Positions 34,340-44,993 of a stretch of DNA of 64,000 nucleotides are shown here, in pieces; position 1 is the stretch's first letter, and every line of letters starts with the position of its first letter. Position numbers and translations under genes: made by a program. The stretch comes from Capronia americana (Eukaryota > Ascomycota > Eurotiomycetes > Chaetothyriales > Herpotrichiellaceae): assembly GCA_016110215.1 (NCBI GenBank), contig JADWQD010000006.1:434001-498000 (forward strand), written 5' to 3'. The notes under the pieces are model-generated. The model was not told the DNA's origin. It did no database searches and saw only the letters and a list, made by a program, of their open reading frames with translations.

Positions 34340-35781
34340 ATGCCTGATATCACGATCCGGGATTACTTGACATCCTTGGGGTTCTATTACCCATCATCCC
34401 TCTATAAGTCTGTCAAGAGCGACATCACGGCCTTTTTGAGAGCCTCCGTCGACCTCCTGTGGGCGTCGGATGAAACGATCAGGATGACTGCGGACAGATA
34501 TCTGGCCACTGTAGCCGTGAATAACGCCTCTGACTTCTGGAATTCCGACCTCGACCTCCGATTTCGTTGGGGGACTGAGGAAGGGCGGGTTGATATGCAG
34601 ACCAAGATCTGCGATGTCATGAAACTGATGCAGAAAAACGCGATTGATTTTCTTCATCGGAAGTCAGACCCGTGTCCAGGTTGCAGGACACATCCACCGC
34701 CCGCAGCCGAAGCCGCAGCTCCAACTCCCGTTCACCAACCAACTCTTCCAAACCTAACACCTCGTTTGCCGCGTGTACAGAGCGATATAGGAGTCGATGG
34801 CATCGAGGCCGGATTCGCACCACCAAGACAACGGCTGTCCTCTCAAGGTGAGTAAATTGGCCTGTACACTTCTCTCTTTCCCTGGCCTGACAAGTCACCT
34901 TTGCCGAAGATACAGCCACACACTCCCGTCTCTCGTCGCATGATTCGGCTGCTACCTCGCCTCCGCCATTCCCTGACGATCCCAACGATTCAGATTACGC
35001 GTTTCCCGAGCGTTCTGGAAAACGGAAGGCTCGCGCCACCCCGACTTCGAGAGCGCGTACCAGGCTTCCTCCTGGTGATGGGAAAGAGAAGACAGGGGGT
35101 GACAGGCAAGGCACCGCCTCGACGGAACCAAAGCCTCAAGCAACCCGCGTCGGGGTGATTAATCCGCCACAATGCCCTAGCCATGCCAGGGTTCCGCAGC
35201 CAACGGCCCCTCACCCGACGGTTCCTGAATCAACGGCTCCCCAGTCAGCGACTCCCCAGTCAGCGACTCCCCAGTCAACGGTCTCTCAACCAACCGTTCC
35301 ACCGTCAACGGATCATCAGTCAACGGCCCCTGAGTCAGCCATTCCTCACTCAACAGCTGCTCAGTTGACGGTTGATACTGACGCCTCAGCCTCTCCGAGC
35401 TTCATCGAGCTCCTAGGCCGAAGATGGGTATTTGAGACGGCCGCAAGAAAAGCCAAAGCCCTCGCGGCCGCCAGAGCTCGACTGCTTTCCATGTTGGAAT
35501 CATTGGTGAGGGAGAAAGGCGAAGACCATGAAGCCACCAAACCTCTGATATGCATGCTTTCCTACAATTCCAAGGCGCTCGACCTGTTGTTCAAACAGTC
35601 GGGCGGCGACAAGGAAGCCGAAGCACTCATGTCGGCAGTCACCCATCAGCTGAATCTCGGCGAGTCCCTCCTGGAAGAGATGTACGGCGAGGACAAGCCG
35701 TTCCTCCACGGCCGGATCTGGGAGTTCGACATCCAGACTCAAAAATGTCTTTTCGAGAACGGAGGCCGTCCCGTTCGATGA
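34340..35781 (+). CDS. Uncharacterised protein with Pro/Gln/Ser repeat tract, 2 exons
   Basis: Exon 34340-34847, a 62-nt intron with branch point CCTGAC, then exon 34910-35781, giving 459 residues. I know no family. The N-terminal about 120 residues (MPDITIRDYLTSLGF onward) look globular and helical. A long disordered, basic and Pro/Ser/Thr-rich middle follows, including near-identical short units of the type P-Q-S-[AT]-[TV] at about 35200-35370. The last about 130 residues, from SFIELLGRRWVFETAARKAK, are helical and conserved-looking. The coding repeats vary by replacement of Pro/Ala/Thr codons, which suggests recent slippage. No signal peptide or membrane segment. Exon joining is well supported; function is unknown. 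Confidence 0.7.
35200..35370 (+). repeat. Coding tandem repeat (about 15-18 nt unit)
   Basis: Successive units around CCCCAGTCAGCGACT and CCTGAGTCAACGG encode P-x-S-[AT]-x steps within the unknown protein. Two adjacent units are identical. Length polymorphism between strains would be expected. Confidence 0.7.
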
Positions 35782-37364
35782 GGGTCCAGTACGGGGTACA
35801 TACATACAGCCGTGTATTCGGCGAGCGTGAGGCGATTTCCTGAGTCTAGTACACACACATAGACGTATTTACTGAAGGAGAGTAGGAGATTTCCTAAGTC
35901 CCGCGGGACCTTGACATGCAACAAGCACGCTAAATTGGCGCCGGATAATTTAGACCACTCGGATGTGATTTCGTGCCGACATCACGAAGGGAGGGTGGGG
36001 AGGGTGGCCCGGCAAGCATGCTCATAGGCGGAGAGGTTCAAGGTTCTGCCAATGGACTTGGTCGACGGGATTCTTCATCTTTCCGCGCGACCGGCTTAGG
36101 GAACCGTGTGCGTAGCGCGTTTTGAAAGTCGATGAAACCGTTTAGTGAGGACATATTCATCGCCGACACGACGAAGACAGAGTAAGCAAGCCAAGCAATA
36201 CGATTAATTCTCCTGATGACGCGCGGTTTCAATAAAGGATGGTCACACACATCATGATGGGATAAGGAGACCAACGCTCATGATGAGAGCTGACCGCCGA
36301 AAGTCCATTTTGGTGTTCCCGAGGTGTGTATCTTATCTGATGAGTGTTAAACACTCCGGTTTCATCTCGCTTATTTTTCCTTTTTCTTTTACCAAGGCTT
36401 AGGATAGTCAGCGCTCACCGCTCACGCGCCAGCACGCGCTGGACGCACTCCTCCCTTTCCTCGCGAATACCAAGATGATAAACCAAGCAACACCCAAAAA
36501 AGACAGCGATAAGGCAAGATTTAGGTCGATGAAAGATGAAAGAGATACCTATAATCAAACCTCCAGACGTCCCCCCGCCCAACCACCCGGTGCCGAAAAA
36601 AAAGCTAAGGAAAAAGAGATGCAAGTGCTTAAGCCACGCCCGACGCCCGCCGCGCCCCTAATCCTTAAATGCCTTCGACCACGACACACTCCTTTAATAC
36701 AGTACCAGCGCATCATACCTGATGAACTCAACCAATGACGCATACTCCTCATTATGCATTTCGCTGGCGAAGCAAGTGTTACGGAAATCGTTGTAGCGGC
36801 CCCTATATATGCGGGTCGATCAATACGCCCCCTTGGTGGAAGTACATCGTATACAAAAAAATTCCAAAATCCACAGTGATTGACGGGGAGGGGGAGATAA
36901 ACAGCAAGGCAAGTCCATGACTTCCTCAGAGCATGATGACGAGATGGCCGTGCTCGGGAAAGATCCTGTTGATTGATACGAGCGAACATGCTACGAGGTG
37001 CGTACTTGCACCGTGCCAGTGAAGATTCTGTTGATTGATACAAGCGAACATGATACGAGGCGCCTACGTTCTATATACTTGCACCGTGCTACATCCATTG
37101 CATACTGAGTTCCAGTAGCGTTCACTGAACCGATCACCCACCATCAACCAAGAAGTGCGCGAGTTGAAGTCTCCGTGTTTCAACGGAATCGATATTTCTA
37201 GATACGGAGTATGTATGTATAACGAACGCAGTCGCAGGTCGAAGCGTCAGTTCCCCCCAGTTGATACATACAGTACTACTGGTGGTTACAGTACTCTGGC
37301 TTGATGCATAAGACCGGTTCTCGTACTTCGAGATACTCGATATATGCCCTCGCAGATCTTCTAA
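35782..37364. other. Gene-poor region with a local duplication
   Basis: I see no gene. A near-exact direct duplication is listed separately. The start of this stretch should contain the 3' end of the previous transcript. Confidence 0.5.
36961..37089. repeat. Two-copy direct repeat
   Basis: Copies at 36961-37016 and 37023-37089 share TGTTGATTGATAC, AGCGAACATG, TACGAGG and the ending TACTTGCACCGTGC. The second copy carries about 11 extra bases before the ending. A simple tandem duplication of non-coding DNA. Confidence 0.75.
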
Positions 37365-38339
37365 CTACGTTCTTTCCCCTTTTCTAGCCAACCTCTGAAG
37401 TCTAAGCCCGGCACTCTCATGACCGAGCATGCCTAGGCTTCGTGGAAGTGACAGATCGCTCGCGACCTCGACCTCGACCTCGGCCTCGCCTCGATGGTCT
37501 GCCGCTTTTGGCTCCTGAACAACAGGAACATGCCCTGACTGAACTTGAGAAATACGCAGGCTGCGAACAGCGTCCGCCAGGTCGACATGCCCTGCAGCTG
37601 GAAACCCCCGCGGCGGGTCCAGATCATAGGGAGAGACGGTATCCGTGGGACTGATGTCCATTTCCACTGGCCCGCCGAGGACGTGAGCGTGACATTGGTT
37701 GGCTTCCGGCTGGAGTGACCGTGTATCAGCTAGTCGTGGGACATGCACGGGTCGTAGAACAGGGGCACGCGGGACGTAACTGTAACCGAAGATGGTATGG
37801 TGCTGGCTTTGAATCTCCATCTCCATCTCCACCTGCATCTGCAGAGGATACGCGCATAGTGCGGGGGTCCCCGGTCGCGGCAGGTTGAAAGACGTCAATG
37901 CCGACCACTCAGGTCTGCATGACGTACCGCCGGAAAGATATACGCCACTACCTGTACTTGTATTCTCGAGGCCACACAGCTGTGGAGCGCTTCGGCGCCA
38001 CTGTCGCTGCTGGAGGCTTTGCATCTGCATCGAGATAGCCGCCAGACGGTCCTCAAACGTGGCGAGATTCCTCGCGCACCGGTTAAGTCGTGACCGTCGC
38101 TTGCGGATGCCTCTTTTGAGCGACGTGATCATCGGCTCGTCTGAGCATTCAGCCTGTCGAGTCTTGTCGAATTTCCTTTCGGCGCTCCGGATCTCGGACG
38201 TCAGCTTTCTGTGAAGCGCTGCCGCGGCCGTGATACGCTCGTGTATGTAATCTGCTTCCTGGCGGATGAGGGAGTGTTGCGCTGTGGCCAGAGTGGGTAT
38301 GTCGGCTCCGAACGGTGTGAGGTCCCTGCGATAAATCAT
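37365..38339 (-). CDS. Uncharacterised protein with N-terminal coiled coil
   Basis: A single-exon frame of 324 residues from an ATG at 38339. Residues about 20-110 are strongly helical and charged, with heptad-like spacing (ALHRKLTSEIRSAERKFDKT, RGIRKRRSRLNRCARNLATF), likely a coiled coil. The rest is low-complexity and Pro-rich, with acidic stretches such as VEMEMEI and EAEVEVEV. I recognise no family, signal peptide or membrane helix. It could be a lineage-specific gene; a chance frame is less likely given its length and a good start, but not excluded. It sits alone in a gene-poor stretch. Confidence 0.5.
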   Translation of the reverse strand: MIYRRDLTPFGADIPTLATAQHSLIRQEADYIHERITAAAALHRKLTSEIRSAERKFDKTRQAECSDEPMITSLKRGIRKRRSRLNRCARNLATFEDRLAAISMQMQSLQQRQWRRSAPQLCGLENTSTGSGVYLSGGTSCRPEWSALTSFNLPRPGTPALCAYPLQMQVEMEMEIQSQHHTIFGYSYVPRAPVLRPVHVPRLADTRSLQPEANQCHAHVLGGPVEMDISPTDTVSPYDLDPPRGFPAAGHVDLADAVRSLRISQVQSGHVPVVQEPKAADHRGEAEVEVEVASDLSLPRSLGMLGHESAGLRLQRLARKGERT

Positions 38340-39564
38340 GTCGAGGGTCGCCGGATCACTTATCTTACCAGCGAGGAGGAATTACAGACACCGAGAGAGA
38401 AAAAGTGGTATCCTGCCTGAATGCCGACACTGTCTTTCAGGTCGCGGCTTTGGCCGGTTTTGTGCAGTCAGGCGTCCTCGTACCTGACACAAAGGAAAAG
38501 GGCGGGCCGTTTACGGTGGGTTTAACAAAGAATTTGTGGAATGGGAGAGTCTCCCGACACAATGAAGCTCTGACCAGCCGTTACCCATTGTGGTGCCTCC
38601 AGACCGAAATAGCTTGCTTTGATCCTATGTCATGTTTGGGTCAAGTGATGCTCAGCCAAAACCTAAGGACTATTTAGGACGTTCTCGGCCATGTCTGCGA
38701 GTTATTGGGACCTGCAAATCGGGGCAGACTTATGCGCGTGTAACCCGGCGTACCATTGCTTGCGACATGAAGATGCACCATGAGGCTCCTTTCTAACCTG
38801 GCCTAAGTAACTGATTACTCGAACACTATATCGGGCGACCTGTGGAAACTGTTTTGGAACGTAGATATAAGCATATTTGATAGTCACAGACGGCTTTGAA
38901 GCCGGTTGCAGTTAGAGCTTGAGAGTTCCACATGATAAGCCTGTCTTGTCGTAGCGCAATCGCTGGCCATACCAATGATAACACCCCATAGCTTGGCAAG
39001 ACCCACCCATATTTATACCACACCGGGAGAATTTTCCTTCATTCTACGATGAGGACTAGAAGATCGACCGAGGATATCAGCGCTTTTCGTCGATTGACTC
39101 AGTGAAGGACTGTTAGGAACGGCGGTTCAGACAGGCATATAAGCTGAGAGGTCCAAGTTCCGGGCATGAATTGAGAGGATACTTAGTCTTTTTGGGCTTA
39201 CCCCCAAGGGTCTGTGGACCTCTCCCTGACAAGGACCGCGATTATAGACCGTCTCTTCTGTGCTCGTGCCATGGCAGCCGTTATCCGTTTGCTTTGTTCC
39301 TCAATAACAGGATCGTGCAGAGCCTGCAGCACCTGCTGGTTTCAGTTCGAGGTGAAGGGGCCGCAAATCAAGAATCAACCCTTGCGTCGAAGGAACTCTC
39401 ATTTCGGTTGGACTTTTGACGATCTTGCCGTGGAGACGTTATGTCGAACGGTGGTCCTCTGGGAGTTGGTAGAGGCTCGAGCAGGACGGATTGCATCCTG
39501 ACCACATTGGAAGTTTGAATAAGCCAGTCTCGGGGATGACTCTTCGCCAGACGCCAGGACCTCC
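38340..39564. other. Intergenic
   Basis: I see no gene in about 1.2 kb; only short frames without motifs. Confidence 0.5.
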
Positions 39565-40635
39565 TCAGATATTCCAACCGCCATGTCTGGCCGGTTCGGC
39601 AAATCTCCAGAGCCCAGCGTCTCTGGCTGCCTTCTGGACAACACCGACCTCCTCGAGCTTGACTGGTCGATTGATCTCACTGTATCTTTTCGCACCATCC
39701 CGTTCACCCTTCGCACCTCTCCTCTCTTTCCCAACATGGGCAGTGGGAAAATACTGTTCCATAATGTTCACAAAGACATCCTTACCCAATGCCCCGGCGA
39801 GCCAGTTCATAATCTCAACACCCTCGTCTTCCTTGCCCGGCATCACAAGATGCCGCACAAGGACACCCTTTTTGGCAATTCCATCAGCCGTGAAGCATAG
39901 ATCCCCGACCTGTCTATACATCTCCGTAATACTTTCCCTTGCGGCATCCGCATACGCATCGGCTTTCAAAAGCCTCTTACTCGTCTCGTCTCTCCAAACC
40001 TTGAAATCCGGCAGATAAATGTCCACCAACCCGTCCATCAGCTTCAAGCTTTCTAGACTGTCAAATGCGCTCGTGTTGTACACAATCGGCAGGTTCAAGC
40101 CGATTTCTCTCGCATGCAATATCGAGAGCGCGACCTGCGGAACCACATGCTCAGGTGTGACGAAGTTGATGTTATGCACGCCTCCCACCTCCTGGAGTTT
40201 CACCATCCACTCCGCCAACTCCTCGGGTGTCAAATCAAAGCCCACCTTTTGATGCGCAATATCGTGATTCTGGCAGAAGACACAGCGCAGATTACAACCG
40301 CTGAAGAACACGCTACCACTGCCGTGGTGGCCTTGGAGACAGGGTTCTTCCCCGAAATGAGGCGCAATGGTCGATACCTTGACGGTTTCAGCGCCGATCA
40401 GGCAGTGGCCGGTGGTTTCGTAGCGGTTGACGTTGCACAGGCGGGGGCAGAGATTACATTGTCGGAGATGCGCATAGGCGGCGGAGCGCTTTTTTGCGGC
40501 ATCCGCGGAGGAGAGGAGGTGGTAGCGGGGAATGTAGTCGTCAAGGAGGAACGGAGGGGCGAGGTGCAGAGCTCGCCGAGTTGCACATGAGCCCGCCCGC
40601 ACGACCGCGGGTTTAGCGAGGAAGGACTTGAACAT
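39565..40635 (-). CDS. PflX-type radical SAM protein, probably mitochondrial
   Basis: A single-exon 356-residue radical S-adenosylmethionine enzyme related to bacterial PflX (COG1313). The iron-sulfur motif C-x3-C-x2-C is CNLRCVFC (C114, C118, C121). A second cysteine set, CNLCPRLCNVNR with C78 further on, is typical of this subfamily. Later segments GGVHNINFVTPEH, LPIVYNTSAFDS and DGLVDIYLPDFK match the radical SAM barrel. The N-terminus is basic and hydroxylated without acidic residues (MFKSFLAKPAVVRAGSCATR), which fits mitochondrial import. The frame extends to a TTG at 40641; the ATG at 40635 is used. The substrate in eukaryotes is unknown to me. It is divergent from the TMEM19-like gene. 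Confidence 0.9.
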   Translation of the reverse strand: MFKSFLAKPAVVRAGSCATRRALHLAPPFLLDDYIPRYHLLSSADAAKKRSAAYAHLRQCNLCPRLCNVNRYETTGHCLIGAETVKVSTIAPHFGEEPCLQGHHGSGSVFFSGCNLRCVFCQNHDIAHQKVGFDLTPEELAEWMVKLQEVGGVHNINFVTPEHVVPQVALSILHAREIGLNLPIVYNTSAFDSLESLKLMDGLVDIYLPDFKVWRDETSKRLLKADAYADAARESITEMYRQVGDLCFTADGIAKKGVLVRHLVMPGKEDEGVEIMNWLAGALGKDVFVNIMEQYFPTAHVGKERRGAKGERDGAKRYSEINRPVKLEEVGVVQKAARDAGLWRFAEPARHGGWNI

Positions 40636-41048
40636 CTCCAAGAGATGGGAAGTGGTATCCCATTCTCGAATTCCGATCGCGTGGTCCGTACCCGGTCACG
40701 TTTGCGGTGGTGGTGGCAGCAGCAACTGGGGCAAACAGACGTAGGAGAGAATTGGGAGGAAAGCAACCCTTTCTGCTAGTAGCAAGCGTGTGCATTAATT
40801 CAAAAACTCGCATGACATCATCCTCTTCCCACACAGGCGACAGGTCGCACTTTCGCGCGGCGCCTTAGTCAATTCTCCAAATCGGCTCCAATCGTCCACA
40901 TAATCCGCATACAGGCTCAGGTCAATCAAGTTCGAGCTTGTCTTGATTGCACGCGAAGGGGCCAGGAGAGAGCTCCAGGCCACAATATAAGGGCTCCTTC
41001 GCCGTCAACCTCCTTCTTTGCTCCTCTCACACCTCCACCTCTCACATA
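40636..41048. promoter_or_regulatory. Divergent promoter, radical SAM gene and TMEM19-like gene
   Basis: About 410 bases between two divergent starts. A TATA-like TATAAG lies at about 40987, 62 bases before the plus-strand ATG. Confidence 0.4.
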
Positions 41049-41993
41049 ATGCGGCCCATAATCGCCGTCCCGATCACCCTCCTCCTGATCCTCCGCTCGT
41101 ACACCCGCCGTTCCCTCACCATCCCCGGCATCCTCACCGCAGCCCTCACGGCAACGATCCACGCCCTGCACCCCTCGGCCATCCCCTTCACTCTCCTCTG
41201 CGTCTTCTTTCTCCTCGGCACCACCGCCACAAAGGTCAAACATGACGTGAAAGCCACGCTCACCTTATCAAGCAGCGGCAGTTCTGGGGGTGAGGGGCCA
41301 CGGACGAGCATCCAGGTTTTGGCAAACAGTGGGTGTGCGACTATTCTGTGCGCCGTGCATGTCTGGCTCTACAAGGTCGGCAACACAGCGCCATCCTGGT
41401 GCTACGGCGGGAGCAAGCAAGATCGTCTCCCAGATATTTTGCTCCTGGGGATCATGGCCAACTATGCCGCTGTCACGGCGGATACGCTGTCCAGTGAATT
41501 GGGGATCCTGTCGAGCTCTCAGCCGGTCTTGATCACGCGTCCGTGGAGGGTCGTGCCCAAGGGGACAAACGGCGGCGTCACGCTGGCAGGATTGCTTGCG
41601 GGCGTGGGTGGGAGTGCGGCTATTGCGGCGACGAGCGTGCTGTTCCTTACTTTCTGCACCGGGTCGACCCTTAACGGTCCCGCGACATTCCTCGTGCTTA
41701 CGGCCCTGGGTACGATGGGCACTCTCCTCGACTCACTCTTGGGTGCTATACTTCAAGCATCAGTTGTGGACCGCCGGACTGGCAAAATCATCGAGGGCCC
41801 AGGCGGAGTGAAGGTTCTCGTCAAGTCAAGGCCCAAGCCTCCAACACAGTCGCAGGAGCATGCTCGGAACCCAAGCGGTGAAGAGAGTCGGCTTGTCAAT
41901 TCCGGAGCCGATATTCTGGACAACAATCAGATCAACCTGCTCATGGCATCCATCGTGAGCATAACAGGCATGATGGTGGGCAATTTGTTATAG
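41049..41993 (+). CDS. TMEM19/DUF92 family membrane protein
   Basis: A single-exon 314-residue polytopic protein with about six hydrophobic segments. The family signature is clear: NYAAVTADTLSSELGILS, followed by RVVPKGTNGGVTLAGLLAG and the helix GTMGTLLDSLLGAILQ, as in TMEM19/DUF92 (PF01940). In plants and bacteria, relatives have been linked to phytyl-phosphate or polyprenyl metabolism; the role in fungi is not established. The frame extends upstream to a TTG at 40947, but the ATG at 41049 begins directly with the first hydrophobic segment (MRPIIAVPITLLLIL) and is preferred. The C-terminal hydrophilic loop (about residues 240-290) precedes a last short hydrophobic end. Confidence 0.9.
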   Translation: MRPIIAVPITLLLILRSYTRRSLTIPGILTAALTATIHALHPSAIPFTLLCVFFLLGTTATKVKHDVKATLTLSSSGSSGGEGPRTSIQVLANSGCATILCAVHVWLYKVGNTAPSWCYGGSKQDRLPDILLLGIMANYAAVTADTLSSELGILSSSQPVLITRPWRVVPKGTNGGVTLAGLLAGVGGSAAIAATSVLFLTFCTGSTLNGPATFLVLTALGTMGTLLDSLLGAILQASVVDRRTGKIIEGPGGVKVLVKSRPKPPTQSQEHARNPSGEESRLVNSGADILDNNQINLLMASIVSITGMMVGNLL

Positions 41994-42323
41994 ACATAGA
42001 ACAGAACCGTAAAATGTGAACATGAACATCAATCATTCACTCATGATGATATTAGATTTGTTTCTTTTCTTCGTCAGCCGGGGCGTCATGCCTATATTGT
42101 TACCATTATTTGCCGGATATCTGTAGTCCGGGTAGATTTCCTCCGTGTATCCCATCCATCCAGGGAGGGCTCTTTCCATTCGAGCAAACTCCATCTAACC
42201 GAGTCATAAGTGTTGTGCGGGTATCATGATCGTCACAGAATCCAAGCCCAAAGCATTCTCCCACTAAATTGCAGATTTTCCTCCCAATAACCTCAATTCT
42301 TCCAACATCATTTGCTTTGAGTC
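41994..42323. other. Convergent intergenic region
   Basis: AT-rich 3' regions of the TMEM19-like and cell-wall-protein genes. I see no gene. Confidence 0.5.
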
Positions 42324-44993
42324 TTAGATAACAACCCAGAGAAAAAGCGTGGCCAGCAAAGGCCAGCTGAGAAGGCCAGAGACAAAGACACGAGCGTGGA
42401 TTGTTGACGCGCCACCGCTGAGAGCTGCCGACTGCGTCGCAGAGGCGGTAGCGGACGTCGACTTTGACCCAGTCTCCGCCGTTTGTGTCGAGTGGGTCAC
42501 AGCCGTGGTAGGGAGGATCGTGGTCGACTTCAGGCCAACTCCGCCGGGTCCAAACGACACCGAGGAGTGCCCGGAGCCTATGCTCGTTGTCACTTGAGGA
42601 GCATCCGGTCCGATGCGGTATGTGGTGCCGCTGATAACGGCCTCAGTGCCATCAACAGAAAAAGTCAAGCCTTCTGCGGTAATAACAACAAACGGTGAAC
42701 TCCCTGGCGCCAAGGTAGTGCTAGGCAGCCCAACTCCACCTGGGCCGAAAGACACTGTCACATGGTCGGGCCCGAGGGTTGTCGTCACTTCAGGAGCGTT
42801 TGAACCAACGCGGTAGGTGGTCCCACCGACGATGGCTACATTGCTCCCAACAGAGAACGTCAAGCCCCCGGTCGTGTACACCACAAACGGCGTGCCCGTC
42901 ACGCCACCAGGAGCGACAGTTGTGCTGGGTAATCCGACACCGCCGGCACCGACCGAGACGCTCGTCCCATCGACGATAACCGTCGTGGCTGGCGCGCCTG
43001 GTCCAATCCTGTAGGTCGTGCCAGATATGATCGCAGCCGTGGGTCCAACGGTAAATGTCAAGTCACCCACGGTCGTGGTAATCGTGCCCGTGGGCACGGG
43101 CGTGACCAATTGCTGCCGTTGAGGCTGGACCAGCGTGATGGTGACAGATGGGGCCACGATTTGAGAAGGCTCCAGGGTGAAAAGGACACCAGAAACCTGT
43201 ACCGTCGTACGTGCCAGGTTGGGAATTGCAAAGGTTTGACCGCCGATTGCCACACTGTTCGATGGTAAGACGACGATAGGTACACTGCCGACCGAAGTTG
43301 TCAGAGGAGCAGCAGCGGGCGCTGGCGCTGGGGTAAGTGGTGAGGCTGTTACAAAGGGTGAATTGATGATCGAAGCAATGATGTTACCCAGCCCTCGTGT
43401 CGTTGGCGTGCCGGTATTGACGACTAGTGACCCTCCAGTCGATCCCGAATTTTTGATGGAAGCGAAAGCATCCGGTGATGGAGACGCAGTATTTCCGCTA
43501 CCACCACCGCTGCCAGAATCACCATTGCTTCCATCGTTGCCAGTCTGACCGCTGTTATTACCCCCACTGTTCCCTCCATTGTTACCGCTGGAGCCACCAT
43601 GATTACCACCACCACCACCATTTGGGGATGAAGTAGGGGTTTGAGTTGGGAAGTTGAAGTTGATATCCAGGGAGGTCGTCGGTGGCACGACTACGGTCAC
43701 TGGTGTCTTCTTGGTGACAACAACAGTGCTCGTATAGTCGACACTAGAATACACGGCGGATGAGGCTGCAGGCGCAGCGCTCTCGAGTGGAGAGTTTGGA
43801 GGAGCAGGAGCAATGGCAGGTGTTGCATTAGGTGGAGCTGGTCGAGGAGCTGCCGAATTCAATGGATCGGTTGCGGTCGCTACCAGCGGAATCTTTGGAT
43901 TTGTGTTGGTTGAAGCGACAGGGGTGAGAAGGGGAACGAACGACTCGTCCATGGGCATGATCGTTTCTGAGCAGGCTGGTAAAGGAGTGATCAGCGTTGG
44001 GGTGTCGGTCACGGAAACATTGCTGGCGGTCACGGTGACATCAAACCCTTCTGTGACAGTAACATAGACGGTAGGAGGTACGGAACCATAGTAAGTAACC
44101 GAGCCAGTACAGGTGGCTGAGGGCGTCGTGGCGTTCAAATCGATAGATGTTGAATAGTTCGTGAAAACCCCTGTAAACGAAGGTAATCTTGGAGGTGTCT
44201 TCATAGGTGGTGGCTTGGCCGTGATCGGGAGTGTGGATGGATTGGTCGAGATCCCGGCGTCGCTGGGGATTGATGTATGTATAAAACAGTCTGGGTCGAA
44301 TGGATCGCAATCCAACGAAGGGAGGGGTGGAGGAGTGAATCGAGGACTCGAGTCTGTGCTAGGTGACTCTATTGTGGAACCGACTCTGGGCAATGTGGAA
44401 TCAGAGTCGCCTGGATCGAGGTCCACCGGGGGAAGTGGTAGAGGAATTGCTGAAGAACCCAACACTGTGCTGGAGGAAGCTGAATCATATGTATCGCTTG
44501 GATCGTAGCCTGGTGGTGGAACTGGAGGATGAACTAACGAAGGAGCCGAGGCCGAAGTGATTGTATCTGCCAAAGGCATGGTGCTGGAAATGACCGTTGG
44601 TATCGTAGAGGACGACGATGTCGTGCTGGAGGGAGTCGTGTCGCCGGCATCACTGGGACCGAATAGTGGTGGCAATATCGAAGGACTTGAAGTTGTGCTC
44701 AGCGAGACTGTCGATGAGATACTGGGTGCACTGCTGAACGAGGTGACCGTCGGGACTGCTGAGGACGATACGGAACTGGTCGACTCGGTCGTTGTCAACG
44801 TGGTGACGTCCGACTGAGAAAATGTCTCATTCGAGAAGGGCAGATCTCTGCGCATAAATCTGAGCGGCACCAGCTTGTCTGAGGCCAAATCCACGTCCAG
44901 ATCCAAAGCCGTCGACAGTCTAGCAGCTAGCAGGACGAGCGACAAAAACGTATACATATTGCCCGAGAACAACCTGTCTCCTCTTGAACCCAT
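42324..44993 (-). CDS. Ser/Thr-rich GPI-anchored cell-surface protein with repeats
   Basis: A single-exon protein of 889 residues. It has an N-terminal signal sequence (MYTFLSLVLLAARLSTA, preceded by 12 residues from the ATG at 44993; the internal ATG at 44957 may be the true start). A very long Ser/Thr/Pro-rich stretch, expected to be heavily O-glycosylated, is followed by a Gly/Asn-rich linker and at least three modules of about 60 residues. Each module contains LTFSVG, GTTYRIG and FGPGGVGLPSTT. A final hydrophobic tail (LLSWPLLATLFLWVVI) after a small-residue region fits GPI attachment. It probably sits in the cell wall as a structural or adhesive protein; I know no specific name. The repeats lie at about 42.50-43.08 kb and are the likeliest site of length variation. 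Confidence 0.85.
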   Translation of the reverse strand: MGSRGDRLFSGNMYTFLSLVLLAARLSTALDLDVDLASDKLVPLRFMRRDLPFSNETFSQSDVTTLTTTESTSSVSSSAVPTVTSFSSAPSISSTVSLSTTSSPSILPPLFGPSDAGDTTPSSTTSSSSTIPTVISSTMPLADTITSASAPSLVHPPVPPPGYDPSDTYDSASSSTVLGSSAIPLPLPPVDLDPGDSDSTLPRVGSTIESPSTDSSPRFTPPPLPSLDCDPFDPDCFIHTSIPSDAGISTNPSTLPITAKPPPMKTPPRLPSFTGVFTNYSTSIDLNATTPSATCTGSVTYYGSVPPTVYVTVTEGFDVTVTASNVSVTDTPTLITPLPACSETIMPMDESFVPLLTPVASTNTNPKIPLVATATDPLNSAAPRPAPPNATPAIAPAPPNSPLESAAPAASSAVYSSVDYTSTVVVTKKTPVTVVVPPTTSLDINFNFPTQTPTSSPNGGGGGNHGGSSGNNGGNSGGNNSGQTGNDGSNGDSGSGGGSGNTASPSPDAFASIKNSGSTGGSLVVNTGTPTTRGLGNIIASIINSPFVTASPLTPAPAPAAAPLTTSVGSVPIVVLPSNSVAIGGQTFAIPNLARTTVQVSGVLFTLEPSQIVAPSVTITLVQPQRQQLVTPVPTGTITTTVGDLTFTVGPTAAIISGTTYRIGPGAPATTVIVDGTSVSVGAGGVGLPSTTVAPGGVTGTPFVVYTTGGLTFSVGSNVAIVGGTTYRVGSNAPEVTTTLGPDHVTVSFGPGGVGLPSTTLAPGSSPFVVITAEGLTFSVDGTEAVISGTTYRIGPDAPQVTTSIGSGHSSVSFGPGGVGLKSTTILPTTAVTHSTQTAETGSKSTSATASATQSAALSGGASTIHARVFVSGLLSWPLLATLFLWVVI

